From Acinetobacter sp. WCHA45 (GTDB lineage: Bacteria; Pseudomonadota; Gammaproteobacteria; Pseudomonadales; Moraxellaceae): a stretch of DNA of 64,000 nucleotides. Within the stretch, counting starts at the first letter, position 1. Every line of letters starts with the position of its first letter. The notes below the pieces were generated by a model. The model saw only the letters and a program-made list of their open reading frames with translations. It was not told the DNA's origin and searched no databases. Where the stretch lies: NCBI RefSeq assembly GCF_002165255.2, contig NZ_CP028561.1:2418001-2482000 (forward strand), given 5' to 3'. The position numbers and the translations under genes are program-made. Of this stretch, positions 1 to 7,036 are shown piece after piece.

Positions 1-1
1 C

Positions 2-1216
2 GTTGCCAACTCCATTCGTAATCTCGCCGCAGATGAAGAACAAAAAAACGCAGCACGCAGCCAACTATTTCAAGATATTGGCTTACAGATTGCCAATACA
101 TTGGGTGAAATGAAAGGTGCTGTGATGAAAGTTGGGCAAATTGCCTCACAGTATAAAGATATCTTTCCACCCGAAGTGGCGAAAGCAATTGCTAAGTTAC
201 AACGCCAAGCCCCTGCCATGCCTTTTGCTGCGATCCAGCAGCAAGTCGAAAAAGAGTTAGGCAAACCCTTAAACCAAATTTTTAGCTCTTTTGAAACCGA
301 ACCATTTGCAGCAGCTTCGATTGGTCAAGTACATCGTGCGGTACTTCCAAATGGGCAAGCAGTTGTGGTGAAAGTACAATATCCAGGGGTTGACCAGGCC
401 TGTGAAAGTGACTTAAAGCAAGTCCGCCTCGCATTGCGCTTAATGGGCGTACTTAAGATTGATAAGAAGCTACAAGATCAACTATTTCAAGAAATTCAGG
501 ACAGCCTTTCTGCTGAATTGAACTACGAAATCGAAGCACAAAACCTCGAGGTTTTTAAAATTTTTCATGAGAAGTTGGATGATCAAATCATCATACCAAC
601 CGTCTATAAAGATTATTCGTCTCGCCGCGTACTAACGCTGAGCCTTGAACAAGGTGATTCCATTGAAACTGCCAGTACATGGTCAGTTGAAACCCGTAAT
701 CAAATCGGTCGTCGCCTGATCCGTGCTCTCGGACAGGAAATGTTATTCCTGAAACGTTTTCACTGCGATCCTCACCCAGGCAATTTTGCTTTTCGGGAAG
801 ATGGCAGTGTCATCATCTACGACTATGGCAGTGTCAAAACCCTTTCGCCAGAACTGATTCAGCACTTTAAGGCCTTGGTGAATGCTGCACGTCAGGAGGA
901 TATTGCTCAAGTTGAAGATTTACTGGTTGAACTGCATTCAATTGCTGAGAAACAAAAATTCCCAAGTGAACTTTATGTTCAGTGGATTGAAGTGTTATTG
1001 CGTCCACTCAGTACCCATTATGATTTTGCCGAAAATTCATCTCATCACGATGGCATGAGACTGGTGAAGAAATCATTAAAATATTGGGATGTGTTTAAAC
1101 CATCACCTGATACGCTGATGGTCAACCGTACCATTTCAGGGCATTACTGGAACCTGATCTATCTTAAGGTACATGACAACCTGAATGACCTGTTTGAGGA
1201 GTTGGTTCCCAATTAG
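2..1216 (+). CDS. ABC1/UbiB-family atypical kinase (5' truncated by window edge)
   Basis: The frame is open from base 2 and no start codon is reached, so the N-terminus lies outside the window; the visible part is 404 residues. Family motifs are clear: the KxGQ-type signature in MKVGQIASQ, the alanine-rich nucleotide loop AAASIGQVHRA, the lysine in VVVKVQYPGV, the HPGN catalytic segment in HCDPHPGNFAF and the metal-binding IIYDYGS. ABC1/AarF/UbiB proteins are ATP-binding, protein-kinase-like enzymes linked to ubiquinone or lipid homeostasis. No C-terminal membrane helices of the UbiB type are evident, and a genuine ubiB lies at 54958, so this is a paralogue of unknown substrate. It ends with TAG 145 bases before the L31 gene and is not obviously in an operon with it. 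Confidence 0.85.
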   Translation, partial: VANSIRNLAADEEQKNAARSQLFQDIGLQIANTLGEMKGAVMKVGQIASQYKDIFPPEVAKAIAKLQRQAPAMPFAAIQQQVEKELGKPLNQIFSSFETEPFAAASIGQVHRAVLPNGQAVVVKVQYPGVDQACESDLKQVRLALRLMGVLKIDKKLQDQLFQEIQDSLSAELNYEIEAQNLEVFKIFHEKLDDQIIIPTVYKDYSSRRVLTLSLEQGDSIETASTWSVETRNQIGRRLIRALGQEMLFLKRFHCDPHPGNFAFREDGSVIIYDYGSVKTLSPELIQHFKALVNAARQEDIAQVEDLLVELHSIAEKQKFPSELYVQWIEVLLRPLSTHYDFAENSSHHDGMRLVKKSLKYWDVFKPSPDTLMVNRTISGHYWNLIYLKVHDNLNDLFEELVPN

Positions 1217-1305
1217 CACTTGATACAGGATTTTCATAATCGCCCTGTATGCATAAGGATTCATCAGACCAAAATGATCAGGAACAAAACTTGAAATAGA
1301 TTACA

Positions 1306-1334
1306 TTGACTCCACTTGTTGTTATATTATAACA
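1306..1334 (+). promoter_or_regulatory. Promoter with Zur box ahead of L31
   Basis: The 15-base palindrome TGTTATATTATAACA (1320-1334) fits the core of the gammaproteobacterial zinc-uptake regulator (Zur) operator, TGTTATAnTATAACA, exactly. It covers the -10 element of a candidate sigma-70 promoter: TTGACT at 1306-1311, a 16-base spacer and TATAAC at 1328-1333. Zinc-loaded Zur bound here would block transcription. The promoter assignment is by eye; the operator match is strong and makes sense for the gene that follows. Confidence 0.72.
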
Positions 1335-1361
1335 TATCATAAAACAATGAAGTATTTCACT

Positions 1362-1616
1362 ATGCGTAAAGATATTCATCCTGCTTATCAACAAGTCTTG
1401 TTTCATGATACCAATGCTGATGCCTACTTTTTAATTGGTAGCACACTCCAGACCAAACAAAGCAAAGAATATCAAGGGAAAATCTATCCATACGTTACCC
1501 TAGATATTTCAAGTGCATCGCATCCGTTTTATACAGGTGAAGTACGCCAAGCAAGCAATGAAGGTCGTGTTGCCAGCTTTAACAAACGCTTTGCACGTTT
1601 TAATCGCAAAGGTTAA
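1362..1616 (+). CDS. rpmE2: 50S ribosomal protein L31 type B (zinc-independent paralogue)
   Basis: An 84-residue protein starting MRKDIHPAY and ending in a basic tail (RFARFNRKG), the usual length and signature of type B L31. It contains no cysteine at all, so it is the C-minus form that replaces zinc-binding L31 on the ribosome during zinc starvation and frees zinc. The start at 1362 is preferred over the in-frame ATG at 1347 because GAAG lies 8 bases upstream of 1362, nothing resembling a ribosome site precedes 1347, and family members begin at this methionine. The gene sits directly behind a Zur operator, the expected control, and is followed by a strong terminator. It is monocistronic. 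Confidence 0.93.
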   Translation: MRKDIHPAYQQVLFHDTNADAYFLIGSTLQTKQSKEYQGKIYPYVTLDISSASHPFYTGEVRQASNEGRVASFNKRFARFNRKG

Positions 1617-1654
1617 TCTTGTTTTAAGTTTCATTCATTAAGCTATTAATATTG

Positions 1655-1697
1655 GAAGTCTAAGGCTATATCTCCTCCGCTTAGACTTCTTTTTTTT
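1655..1697 (+). terminator. Rho-independent terminator of rpmE2
   Basis: A perfect 10-bp stem (GAAGTCTAAG / CTTAGACTTC) with a 15-base loop, followed by a run of eight T. It lies 38 bases after the L31 stop. Confidence 0.9.
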
Positions 1698-1717
1698 ATG
1701 TCTAGATTCTATACATC

Positions 1718-2044
1718 CTAGCGATCAGTTGATTTACCCACCACGCCAAACTCAATCGGTGTTTTCACATAGAATAAAGAAATCTCTTTACGATTCAGAT
1801 AACTCAATAATTCGACTGCTTGTTCAGAGCTTACTGCAAATTGAATTTGTATAGGTCGATCCGCGAATCCAAAGAAACGAGTAGAATGAAATAAACCCTG
1901 ATAATCAACACCTTCCAAACCCGCTCATACTGTCTCCCCACGCAAATTCATTTGACTTGCGACTACCAACAGCCATTCGCTAATCAGTTGCCCCTGAACA
2001 TTATGGTTTTGTGTTGTATAAAAAGTAATTAAAAATCCATTCAT
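1718..2044 (-). pseudogene. DUF190 protein with an in-frame TGA stop
   Basis: Reading from ATG 2044 gives MNGFLITFYTTQNHNVQG, then RGETV, a TGA stop at 1926-1924, then AGLEGVDYQGLFHSTRFFG in the same frame to the end at 1718. Together these make a normal DUF190 protein of about 108 residues interrupted once; the stop falls in the conserved RGxTxxAGLEG segment, where a sense codon such as TCA would be usual. No methionine follows closely after the stop, so a restart is unlikely. DUF190 proteins are often encoded beside the fluoride exporter CrcB; the start here is 15 bases after the crcB stop, with AAGGAG before it, so it was the second gene of the fluoride-responsive unit. A base-call error is the main alternative. 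Confidence 0.75.
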
Positions 2045-2059
2045 TTCATCACTCCTTGG

Positions 2060-2440
2060 CTATGTGGCACTAAGCCATTGATGCAGGCTCATACCTATGA
2101 TGGTAAACAGCAATGATCCAAGTACATGAATCAAAATCGCAGCACAGGCATAACCCAATTTACCACTTTGCAATAAGGTAATAATCTCAGCAGAAAATGT
2201 TGAGAACGTGGTTAATGCACCACAAAAGCCCGTGATCACGAACAGTTTGTAATTGGGGCTGAGAGAGCTTTGAGAAAAATAGGAAATTGCAAAACCAATA
2301 ATAAAGCCACCAACAAAGTTGACGGTGACCGTTCCCAAAGGAATATTGGGGAAAATAGGATTCAGCTTTAAACCCAAAAACCAACGTAACCATGCACCTA
2401 ATACCGAGCCAAGTGCGATTGAGAGTAAAGGATAGTACAT
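2060..2440 (-). CDS. crcB: Fluoride exporter CrcB (Fluc)
   Basis: A 126-residue inner-membrane protein with four hydrophobic segments, the family norm. Fluc signatures are present: GAWLRW near residue 15, the GTVTVNFVGG segment near 36-45 with the conserved Asn, and GFCGALTTFSTFS near 71-83 with the phenylalanine/serine/threonine track of the fluoride pore. Fluc proteins form antiparallel dimers that let fluoride leave the cell. The start is supported by GGAG six bases upstream. The gene lies behind a fluoride riboswitch and before a DUF190 gene, which settles the function. Confidence 0.95.
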   Translation of the reverse strand: MYYPLLSIALGSVLGAWLRWFLGLKLNPIFPNIPLGTVTVNFVGGFIIGFAISYFSQSSLSPNYKLFVITGFCGALTTFSTFSAEIITLLQSGKLGYACAAILIHVLGSLLFTIIGMSLHQWLSAT

Positions 2441-2443
2441 GAT

Positions 2444-2518
2444 TTACTCCACACACTGCGCTGGAGCTAAAATGATATTCAGCATGAGTTTATAGCTAAT
2501 TTTCTGAAAATTTTTCAT
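2444..2518 (-). CDS. Possible 24-residue leader peptide in the crcB leader
   Basis: An ATG at 2518 with GGAG six bases upstream opens a 24-codon frame, MKNFQKISYKLMLNIILA and then PAQCVE, ending with TAA three bases before the crcB ATG. The crcB ribosome site lies inside its last codons, so translation of the two could be coupled. No homologue is recognised. It may simply be fortuitous, but the ribosome site is better than chance. Confidence 0.35.
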   Translation of the reverse strand: MKNFQKISYKLMLNIILAPAQCVE

Positions 2519-2554
2519 TTGCGAACTCCAAAATGGGAACAGAGCACGCACAAA

Positions 2555-2583
2555 CCTACGTCCCCTGTTCAGGGTAACGTAGG
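2555..2583 (-). promoter_or_regulatory. Expression-platform hairpin of the fluoride riboswitch
   Basis: On the minus strand CCTACGT (2583-2577) pairs perfectly with ACGTAGG (2561-2555), with an inner CCCTG/CAGGG stem. The first arm is the conserved CCTAC 3' end of the aptamer, so this hairpin and the ligand-bound aptamer cannot form together. It lacks a U-run, so it may act on pausing, Rho access or downstream translation rather than as a classical terminator. Confidence 0.5.
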
Positions 2584-2630
2584 CATCATTAGCCAAAACA
2601 GCGGTTTGTAATAGGAGGAATGCCATCTCC
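2578..2630 (-). ncRNA. Fluoride riboswitch (crcB motif)
   Basis: The minus-strand leader contains the hallmark blocks of the fluoride aptamer in order: GGAGATGGCATTCCTCC, AAACCGCT and GGCTAATGATGCCTAC. These match the crcB-motif consensus closely. It starts about where transcription from the promoter at 2639-2666 would begin and lies about 140 bases ahead of crcB. Fluoride binding is expected to turn on crcB and the adjoining DUF190 gene. Confidence 0.92.
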
Positions 2631-2638
2631 TTTTCTCT

Positions 2639-2666
2639 AAAATAACATAATTTTTAGACAACTCAA
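2639..2666 (-). promoter_or_regulatory. Candidate promoter of the fluoride unit
   Basis: On the minus strand TTGAGT (2666-2661), a 16-base spacer and TATTTT (2644-2639) place the transcription start a few bases before the first GG of the riboswitch at 2630, as expected for a riboswitch leader. Confidence 0.45.
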
Positions 2667-2698
2667 CTGCTGTGTATAAACACAAAGTTATCCACAAT

Positions 2699-3550
2699 TT
2701 ATTGAGATTCTGGCAATACTTTTTCTCCCACCACATAAAAATCCAGTTTAGGAATCACAAAAGTGAAAACTGCGGCATCATCATCTAAACCAAATTGTTG
2801 CAACAATTGAGGAGCCTGTAATTTATCGATCTCAGCAGCCTGAATTTGTTGAAATTGCACAGGCATGTTGATATCCCCTTGCGACATCCGAGTCGGTTGG
2901 TCAACCCATTCAGCCCACGCATGATCTTGATCTACCAAAAATTGAACGGCCTCCTCCCATGAGGAAAATAAACTTTGCCAAGCCTCAGGTAAACGTTTCT
3001 GCATGGTGATGTGTATATCACTACTAAAAGAATAATCTTCATCCATGCGAATACGAGTATGAATCGTGTTTTCATCTCGTTGATGCTGAAAATTTGGCGC
3101 ACATTGCGCAGGCATCACATCACTGGCGAGGCGACCACCGATCGCATACAAAGCTTGATCAACGATCACTTGTTCAAAGATTACGGTCTTGGGCTTTGAT
3201 TCATTTAAATAAAAGCGCCAATTACTTTGCCGAGGTGAAGGCATTAGCTGGCGTAGTTTTCCAAGAAAAGTAAAGCCAAAATGCTGGTGCTGATAAGTTA
3301 AAATAGTAAAGATAGTTTTGCCCTGCTTTTCCCACAACACAACAGGATCTGGATAACGCTGGCGAACTTGCTCAGCATCCACCAACCAAGACAAATAAAC
3401 CACATTGCTCACCTGACTTTGTAAACGCATAAAAGGAAGTATGCGCATCATCATACGACGGAGTTGCAAAACAAAACGACAATTTAATATCGGCGCGAAA
3501 AATCGCAATGTAGACCATGGCGAGGACCACTTTAAACGGTGTCTATTCAT
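2699..3550 (-). CDS. DUF2071 (YqjF-like) protein
   Basis: A 283-residue soluble protein whose core (NVVYLSWLVDAEQVR, GKTIFTILTYQHQHFG, RQSNWRFYLNE) resembles the DUF2071 family, which adopts an acetoacetate-decarboxylase-like barrel but has no established reaction. The first 45 residues are unusually rich in Arg/Met and several internal methionines (residues 33-35) could be the real start; no convincing ribosome site separates them. The gene is divergent from the HopJ-family gene across about 127 bases. Family assignment is by recognition only. Confidence 0.6.
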   Translation of the reverse strand: MNRHRLKWSSPWSTLRFFAPILNCRFVLQLRRMMMRILPFMRLQSQVSNVVYLSWLVDAEQVRQRYPDPVVLWEKQGKTIFTILTYQHQHFGFTFLGKLRQLMPSPRQSNWRFYLNESKPKTVIFEQVIVDQALYAIGGRLASDVMPAQCAPNFQHQRDENTIHTRIRMDEDYSFSSDIHITMQKRLPEAWQSLFSSWEEAVQFLVDQDHAWAEWVDQPTRMSQGDINMPVQFQQIQAAEIDKLQAPQLLQQFGLDDDAAVFTFVIPKLDFYVVGEKVLPESQ

Positions 3551-3677
3551 TATTATTCAAAAGATTCATGCTCGCTTTGAGCATAAACTGCCAAGATTAC
3601 AACGTCCAGTTCAAATGCGATGCTGTATTTTAAATGTTATGATACGGGCATTACTTCACCAAATATGGAATTTTGAA

Positions 3678-4010
3678 ATGGCTCAAAGCTTATTGGCACA
3701 ACTTAAAGATGGTTCAGCAAAGTTTGCAGACGTATTGGCATTTATTGAAGCGCGTTATCAACATACGCCAACAGCCTTTCAAAATGGCGCACAATCAAAT
3801 GCTGAAACCGAAAACCAAGGCAGCGCAAAAGTACTCAGCTTTGCGCAAATCGAAGGCTTAAATCAAGCGGAGACGCTCAGTTTATTTGCGGAACATTATG
3901 CATCTGTATTGGCGACACCTGAAGCAACAGATCATCAAAATATCCGTCAGTTTATGCAAAATGGCTGGGATGGTGTGAAGTTTGAAGGTAAAGCACTGAC
4001 TGCAAAATAA
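3678..4010 (+). CDS. HopJ-family protein
   Basis: A 110-residue acidic protein (MAQSLLAQLKDGSAKFADV, then FIEARYQHTPTAFQNG and, near the C-terminus, NIRQFMQNGWDGVKFEG) that matches the small HopJ type III effector family. In organisms such as this one, with no sign of a type III secretion system nearby, HopJ homologues are probably cytosolic housekeeping proteins named after a distant plant-pathogen relative. The open frame extends to 3441, but the upstream part overlaps the promoter region of the divergent gene and has no family similarity, so ATG 3678 is chosen. A bidirectional terminator follows. Confidence 0.75.
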   Translation: MAQSLLAQLKDGSAKFADVLAFIEARYQHTPTAFQNGAQSNAETENQGSAKVLSFAQIEGLNQAETLSLFAEHYASVLATPEATDHQNIRQFMQNGWDGVKFEGKALTAK

Positions 4011-4013
4011 GAT

Positions 4014-4040
4014 AAAGGAGGTACTTAACCTCCTTTTTTA
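4014..4040. terminator. Bidirectional terminator between convergent genes
   Basis: AAAGGAGGT and ACCTCCTTT form a 9-bp stem with a 5-base loop, followed by T-runs on both strands. It serves the HopJ-family gene (+) and the flavin reductase (-), whose stop codon lies in the loop. Confidence 0.85.
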
Positions 4041-4663
4041 TCATCATTTTCTATTGTAATGTTGGGTCTAACCAGTTTAGATAAATTTGTTGTTAAACTA
4101 TAAAAATCGCCACCCATTTTCCCAACACTATCGAGTTGCTGTTGATCAATCATCTGCCCATCCCATAACCGATCATCAACATAAATCGATTTGACATCCA
4201 GCAATACGACTGTACCTCCAAATGCTAAGCTACTGAGCTGAATCACCTCTCTTAATTGGCATTCATAACGCACTGATGCATATTTTACTGCCAAGGCTGC
4301 GACCGCATGGCTCGGTTCAGACTCAATCTCAGCAAAATCAAACTCACTTTGCTCTGGTGGCAATAAAGCACAAGATAAATTCATCTGTTCAAGTAGTTGT
4401 GAATTTACAATATGAATCGCACATTGTTGAGTCTCGATTAAATTCCTCAAAGTATCTTTATCTTGCCCATCTCTTGGATTGACTTGTGAATACCAAAGGA
4501 TAGGAGGATTACAACTCGCAACGTTAAAGAATGAATAAGGGGCTATATTGGCTACGCCACCCGCAGAAATGGTACTGATCCATGCGATGGGTCTAGGCGT
4601 AATTCCCCCAACCAACAAACGATAGATCTGATTTGCATCTAACTCAGAGGTTTCAAAAATCAT
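4025..4663 (-). CDS. Flavin reductase-family FMN-binding protein
   Basis: A 212-residue protein with the split-barrel flavin reductase domain: RLLVGGITPRPIAWISTIS at residues 15-33 followed by NIAPYSFFNVASCNPP, the usual FMN phosphate and ring-binding segments. Related proteins bind FMN and use NAD(P)H to reduce flavin or serve as uncharacterised flavoproteins. Start ATG 4663 is the only sensible one. It follows the remains of a GFA gene by 14 bases on the same strand. The C-terminal tail (NDDKKGG) overlaps the terminator. The specific substrate cannot be told from sequence. Confidence 0.82.
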   Translation of the reverse strand: MIFETSELDANQIYRLLVGGITPRPIAWISTISAGGVANIAPYSFFNVASCNPPILWYSQVNPRDGQDKDTLRNLIETQQCAIHIVNSQLLEQMNLSCALLPPEQSEFDFAEIESEPSHAVAALAVKYASVRYECQLREVIQLSSLAFGGTVVLLDVKSIYVDDRLWDGQMIDQQQLDSVGKMGGDFYSLTTNLSKLVRPNITIENDDKKGG

Positions 4664-4677
4664 AATGCTTGCACTAC

Positions 4678-4860
4678 CTACTTATGGGCGTTCGATATAT
4701 TGTGGTAAATCATCTGTAATGCAGTCCCGTTCGCTTTACGGCAACGCTGACAATGGCACTGAACTATCTCACCAATTTCACCCTGAATTTCGTAGCGGAT
4801 GCCCTGACATAAACAACTCCCTTGATATACTGGCGATTGTTCAGACATATCATCATACAT
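4678..4860 (-). pseudogene. GFA/CENP-V-domain protein remnant (internal deletion)
   Basis: The frame gives 60 residues that begin as a normal GFA-family zinc protein: GSCLCQGIRYEIQGE and IVQCHCQRCRKANGTA, with the CxCxG- and CxCxxC-type ligands. After NGTA it departs from the family. In the next frame the same bases (4716-4684) read DDLPQYIERP and stop, which is a typical GFA C-terminus. So the middle of the gene (about 75-80 codons, compared with the usual length of about 130 residues) has been deleted and the two ends are joined out of frame. The start could be ATG 4848 (MSEQSPVYQG). The product cannot have the full zinc site. Confidence 0.8.
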
Positions 4861-4926
4861 CCTATATTTATTGGCTACTCAAAACTAACACTATTCACAT
4901 ATCAAACAAAGTACAAAACAGTGTAT

Positions 4927-6117
4927 TTATCTGCTTAAAAAATGTTGTACGCCTTGCCCTGCTGCTCGCCCTGTGGCAAAACAAGCCGTCAGCAAATATC
5001 CACCTGTCGGTGCATCCCAGTCCAGCATTTCGCCACAGCAAAACACATAAGGATTAGATTTCAATTGCAATTGTGGAGATAAAATATCTTGCTTGACCCC
5101 GCCCGCACAGCTAATCGCTTCTTCGATTGGACGGAAGCCATCTAAAGAAATACTGAGATGCTTGATCTGCTGCACCATTTGCTTGGCATCTGACCATAAG
5201 CTTTTATCAACGATTTCCCGAAGCAGATTAATTTTGACCTGATCCAAGCCTGCTTTACGCCAAAGATTGGTAAGAGACTGCTTCTTATTGCCTTGTAATT
5301 TCTTTTCTAATTGTTCAATACTGAGGTCTGGAAGTAAGTCTAGGTGAAGTTTTAGGTTTTTCTTTTGGCTCAGCTGTGTTCTTAAATCACGTCCCAATTT
5401 ATAAATCACACCACTTTCAAAACCATAGTGCGTAATGATGATATCACCATGTGTCTTTCGCTCAGTTGTAACCCACGCATCAACTCGTTTGAGTGGCTGA
5501 CCAAAACAATCTTGCATAAACGGCGACCATTGTTTCAGCACCCCAGCATTGCTAGCCTGAAATGGTTCAATTTCATCGGTGGAAAGCCATTGCTGCCACG
5601 CGCCATCACTACCTAATTGTGACCATGACACTGCTCCGCAGGCCAAAATAATCGCATCATAAGTTGCACTAAATTGCTGAGTCTGATTCTCTATCGTGAG
5701 CTGATTGTTGGATAAATCCACACAACGATGACGATAATGGAATTTTACACCCTTCTGAATCAATCGCTTTAACCAAGCACGAAGTAACGGTGCTGCTTTC
5801 ATTTCTACTGGAAACACACGCCCTGAACTGCCGACATAGGAATTGATCCCAAGACCTTGCATCCAATTTTGAATCCACTGAGCATCCCATTGTTTCACCC
5901 AAGGGCTCAACCAATCGGTACGATCATAGCGTTGGATAAATACGTCTACAGGCTCAGCATGTGAGATATTTAAACCTGTTTTGCCCGCCATTAAAAACTT
6001 GCGCGCTGCAGAAGGTTTTTGTTCAAACACATCAATTTGATAGTTGTATTGACTCAACACTTCAGCAGCCATCAAGCCCGCTGGACCTGCACCAATAATC
6101 GCAATGCGTTTAGACAT
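4927..6117 (-). CDS. BaiN/HI0933-like NAD(P)/FAD-dependent oxidoreductase
   Basis: A 396-residue flavoprotein from MSKRIAIIGAGPAGLMAAE, with the N-terminal FAD-binding Rossmann motif GAGPAG, AGKTGLNISH near residue 45, a central CAGGVKQD and a C-terminal FAD contact segment (DAPTGGYLLTACFATGRAAG). This is the arrangement of the HI0933/BaiN family (TIGR03862-like), which has no firmly known reaction in this group. ATG 6117 is chosen over the longer frame starting at 6165 because it gives the conserved N-terminus. It overlaps the stop of the upstream methyltransferase gene by 8 bases (ATGTCTAA), so the two are translationally coupled. Confidence 0.85.
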   Translation of the reverse strand: MSKRIAIIGAGPAGLMAAEVLSQYNYQIDVFEQKPSAARKFLMAGKTGLNISHAEPVDVFIQRYDRTDWLSPWVKQWDAQWIQNWMQGLGINSYVGSSGRVFPVEMKAAPLLRAWLKRLIQKGVKFHYRHRCVDLSNNQLTIENQTQQFSATYDAIILACGAVSWSQLGSDGAWQQWLSTDEIEPFQASNAGVLKQWSPFMQDCFGQPLKRVDAWVTTERKTHGDIIITHYGFESGVIYKLGRDLRTQLSQKKNLKLHLDLLPDLSIEQLEKKLQGNKKQSLTNLWRKAGLDQVKINLLREIVDKSLWSDAKQMVQQIKHLSISLDGFRPIEEAISCAGGVKQDILSPQLQLKSNPYVFCCGEMLDWDAPTGGYLLTACFATGRAAGQGVQHFLSR

Positions 6118-6754
6118 CAAGGTTCTCTTGAATATTCTGCCCTTGCAATGGTGCAAAATCATCAAAACGGGTTGTATAGCCTTCTGGTTTTCGAATGATC
6201 AATTGTTGGCACAATTCACCACGTTCTAAGTACTTAATTTCAAAATGAGTACGTGCAGAATCTACTGCAATTTTCTGCTTTTCATATGGCAGTTTCCATA
6301 GCTCAATCAACTGCTGTTCAGCTTCATCAATATATTCAGGAATATTGCTTGCGAGCGTAATCGAGCCATTGGGCTGAAGACGAGAAAGTAGGAACTCAAA
6401 GAATGGCATATTCAGCCAACGTTGTGCAGGATTATGCGGTTCTGGATTTGGATAGAGAATAAAAAATTGTTCGACCTGTGCAGGATATAGGGCATGCACA
6501 ATCCAAGGTAAAGCATCGGCATGAATCGGATTGAGATATTCACGCGGTTGTAGTTGATGCTGTTTTTGCATAGCCAGAAATTTTTCTTTGGTTCGTTCAA
6601 TCGCATACAACGTGGTGTGTGGATTTTGCCCCGTAAACAACAAGGCATGTTTGCCTTTTCCAGCACCAATTTCGACACAAATCGGTGTACTAGGAATGGC
6701 AATAAAATCACGAGGGACTTGCATACGTTGTGCTTGAAATTGACGAATCGACAT
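6110..6754 (-). CDS. TrmB-like SAM-dependent methyltransferase
   Basis: A 214-residue class I methyltransferase of the TrmB fold: motif I CVEIGAGKGKHALLF, acidic AIERTK, and a late THFE that corresponds to the TxxE motif of tRNA m7G46 methyltransferase. The signature FPDPWxKxRHxKRR of true TrmB is replaced by LYPNPEPHNPAQRW, so the tRNA-contacting basic patch is largely missing. It is therefore probably a divergent paralogue rather than the housekeeping TrmB. ATG 6754 is preferred to the GTG two codons earlier. It is coupled to the flavoprotein gene downstream. Confidence 0.72.
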   Translation of the reverse strand: MSIRQFQAQRMQVPRDFIAIPSTPICVEIGAGKGKHALLFTGQNPHTTLYAIERTKEKFLAMQKQHQLQPREYLNPIHADALPWIVHALYPAQVEQFFILYPNPEPHNPAQRWLNMPFFEFLLSRLQPNGSITLASNIPEYIDEAEQQLIELWKLPYEKQKIAVDSARTHFEIKYLERGELCQQLIIRKPEGYTTRFDDFAPLQGQNIQENLDV

Positions 6755-6844
6755 ATTCACATCAAACTATCTAGAAATCGGCATAAGTCTAACAATTCAC
6801 TTTGCTTTTGCCTAATCTATTTGTTTTTGATGTAGGAATTTTCT

Positions 6845-7036
6845 ATGCCACGTACATTCCCCTGCCCACGTTGTGGACAAGACAGCACTTGGGAAGGTAA
6901 TGAATTTCGCCCATTTTGCTCAGAGCGTTGTAAGCTGATTGATTTAGGGGCTTGGGCAAACGATGAATACAAACTGCCTACCCAAGATGCACCTCAGGCA
7001 GGCGATAAACGTCATGAAGATGAATACGAGGATTAG
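6845..7036 (+). CDS. yacG: DNA gyrase inhibitor YacG
   Basis: A 63-residue zinc-binding protein with Cys7/Cys10 and Cys25/Cys29 (CPRCGQ and FCSERCK), the length and layout of YacG, followed by [13 protein letters not shown], the segment that contacts GyrB, and an acidic tail. YacG binds the GyrB C-terminal domain and blocks DNA binding. It is divergent from the TrmB-like gene and overlaps the tail of the convergent MBL gene by 4 bases. Confidence 0.93.
   Translation: MPRTFPCPRCGQDSTWEGNEFRPFCSERCKLIDLGAWANDEYKLPTQDAPQAGDKRHEDEYED

Noticed and set aside
2519..2626. Upstream extension of the leader-peptide frame back to 2626
   Set aside because: It would have to be translated through the fluoride aptamer, which is the real feature here; only the last 24 codons have a ribosome site.
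4665..5057. A 130-codon plus-strand frame across the GFA remnant
   Set aside because: Overlaps the antisense of the GFA remnant and the flavoprotein gene, with no ribosome site or recognisable domain.
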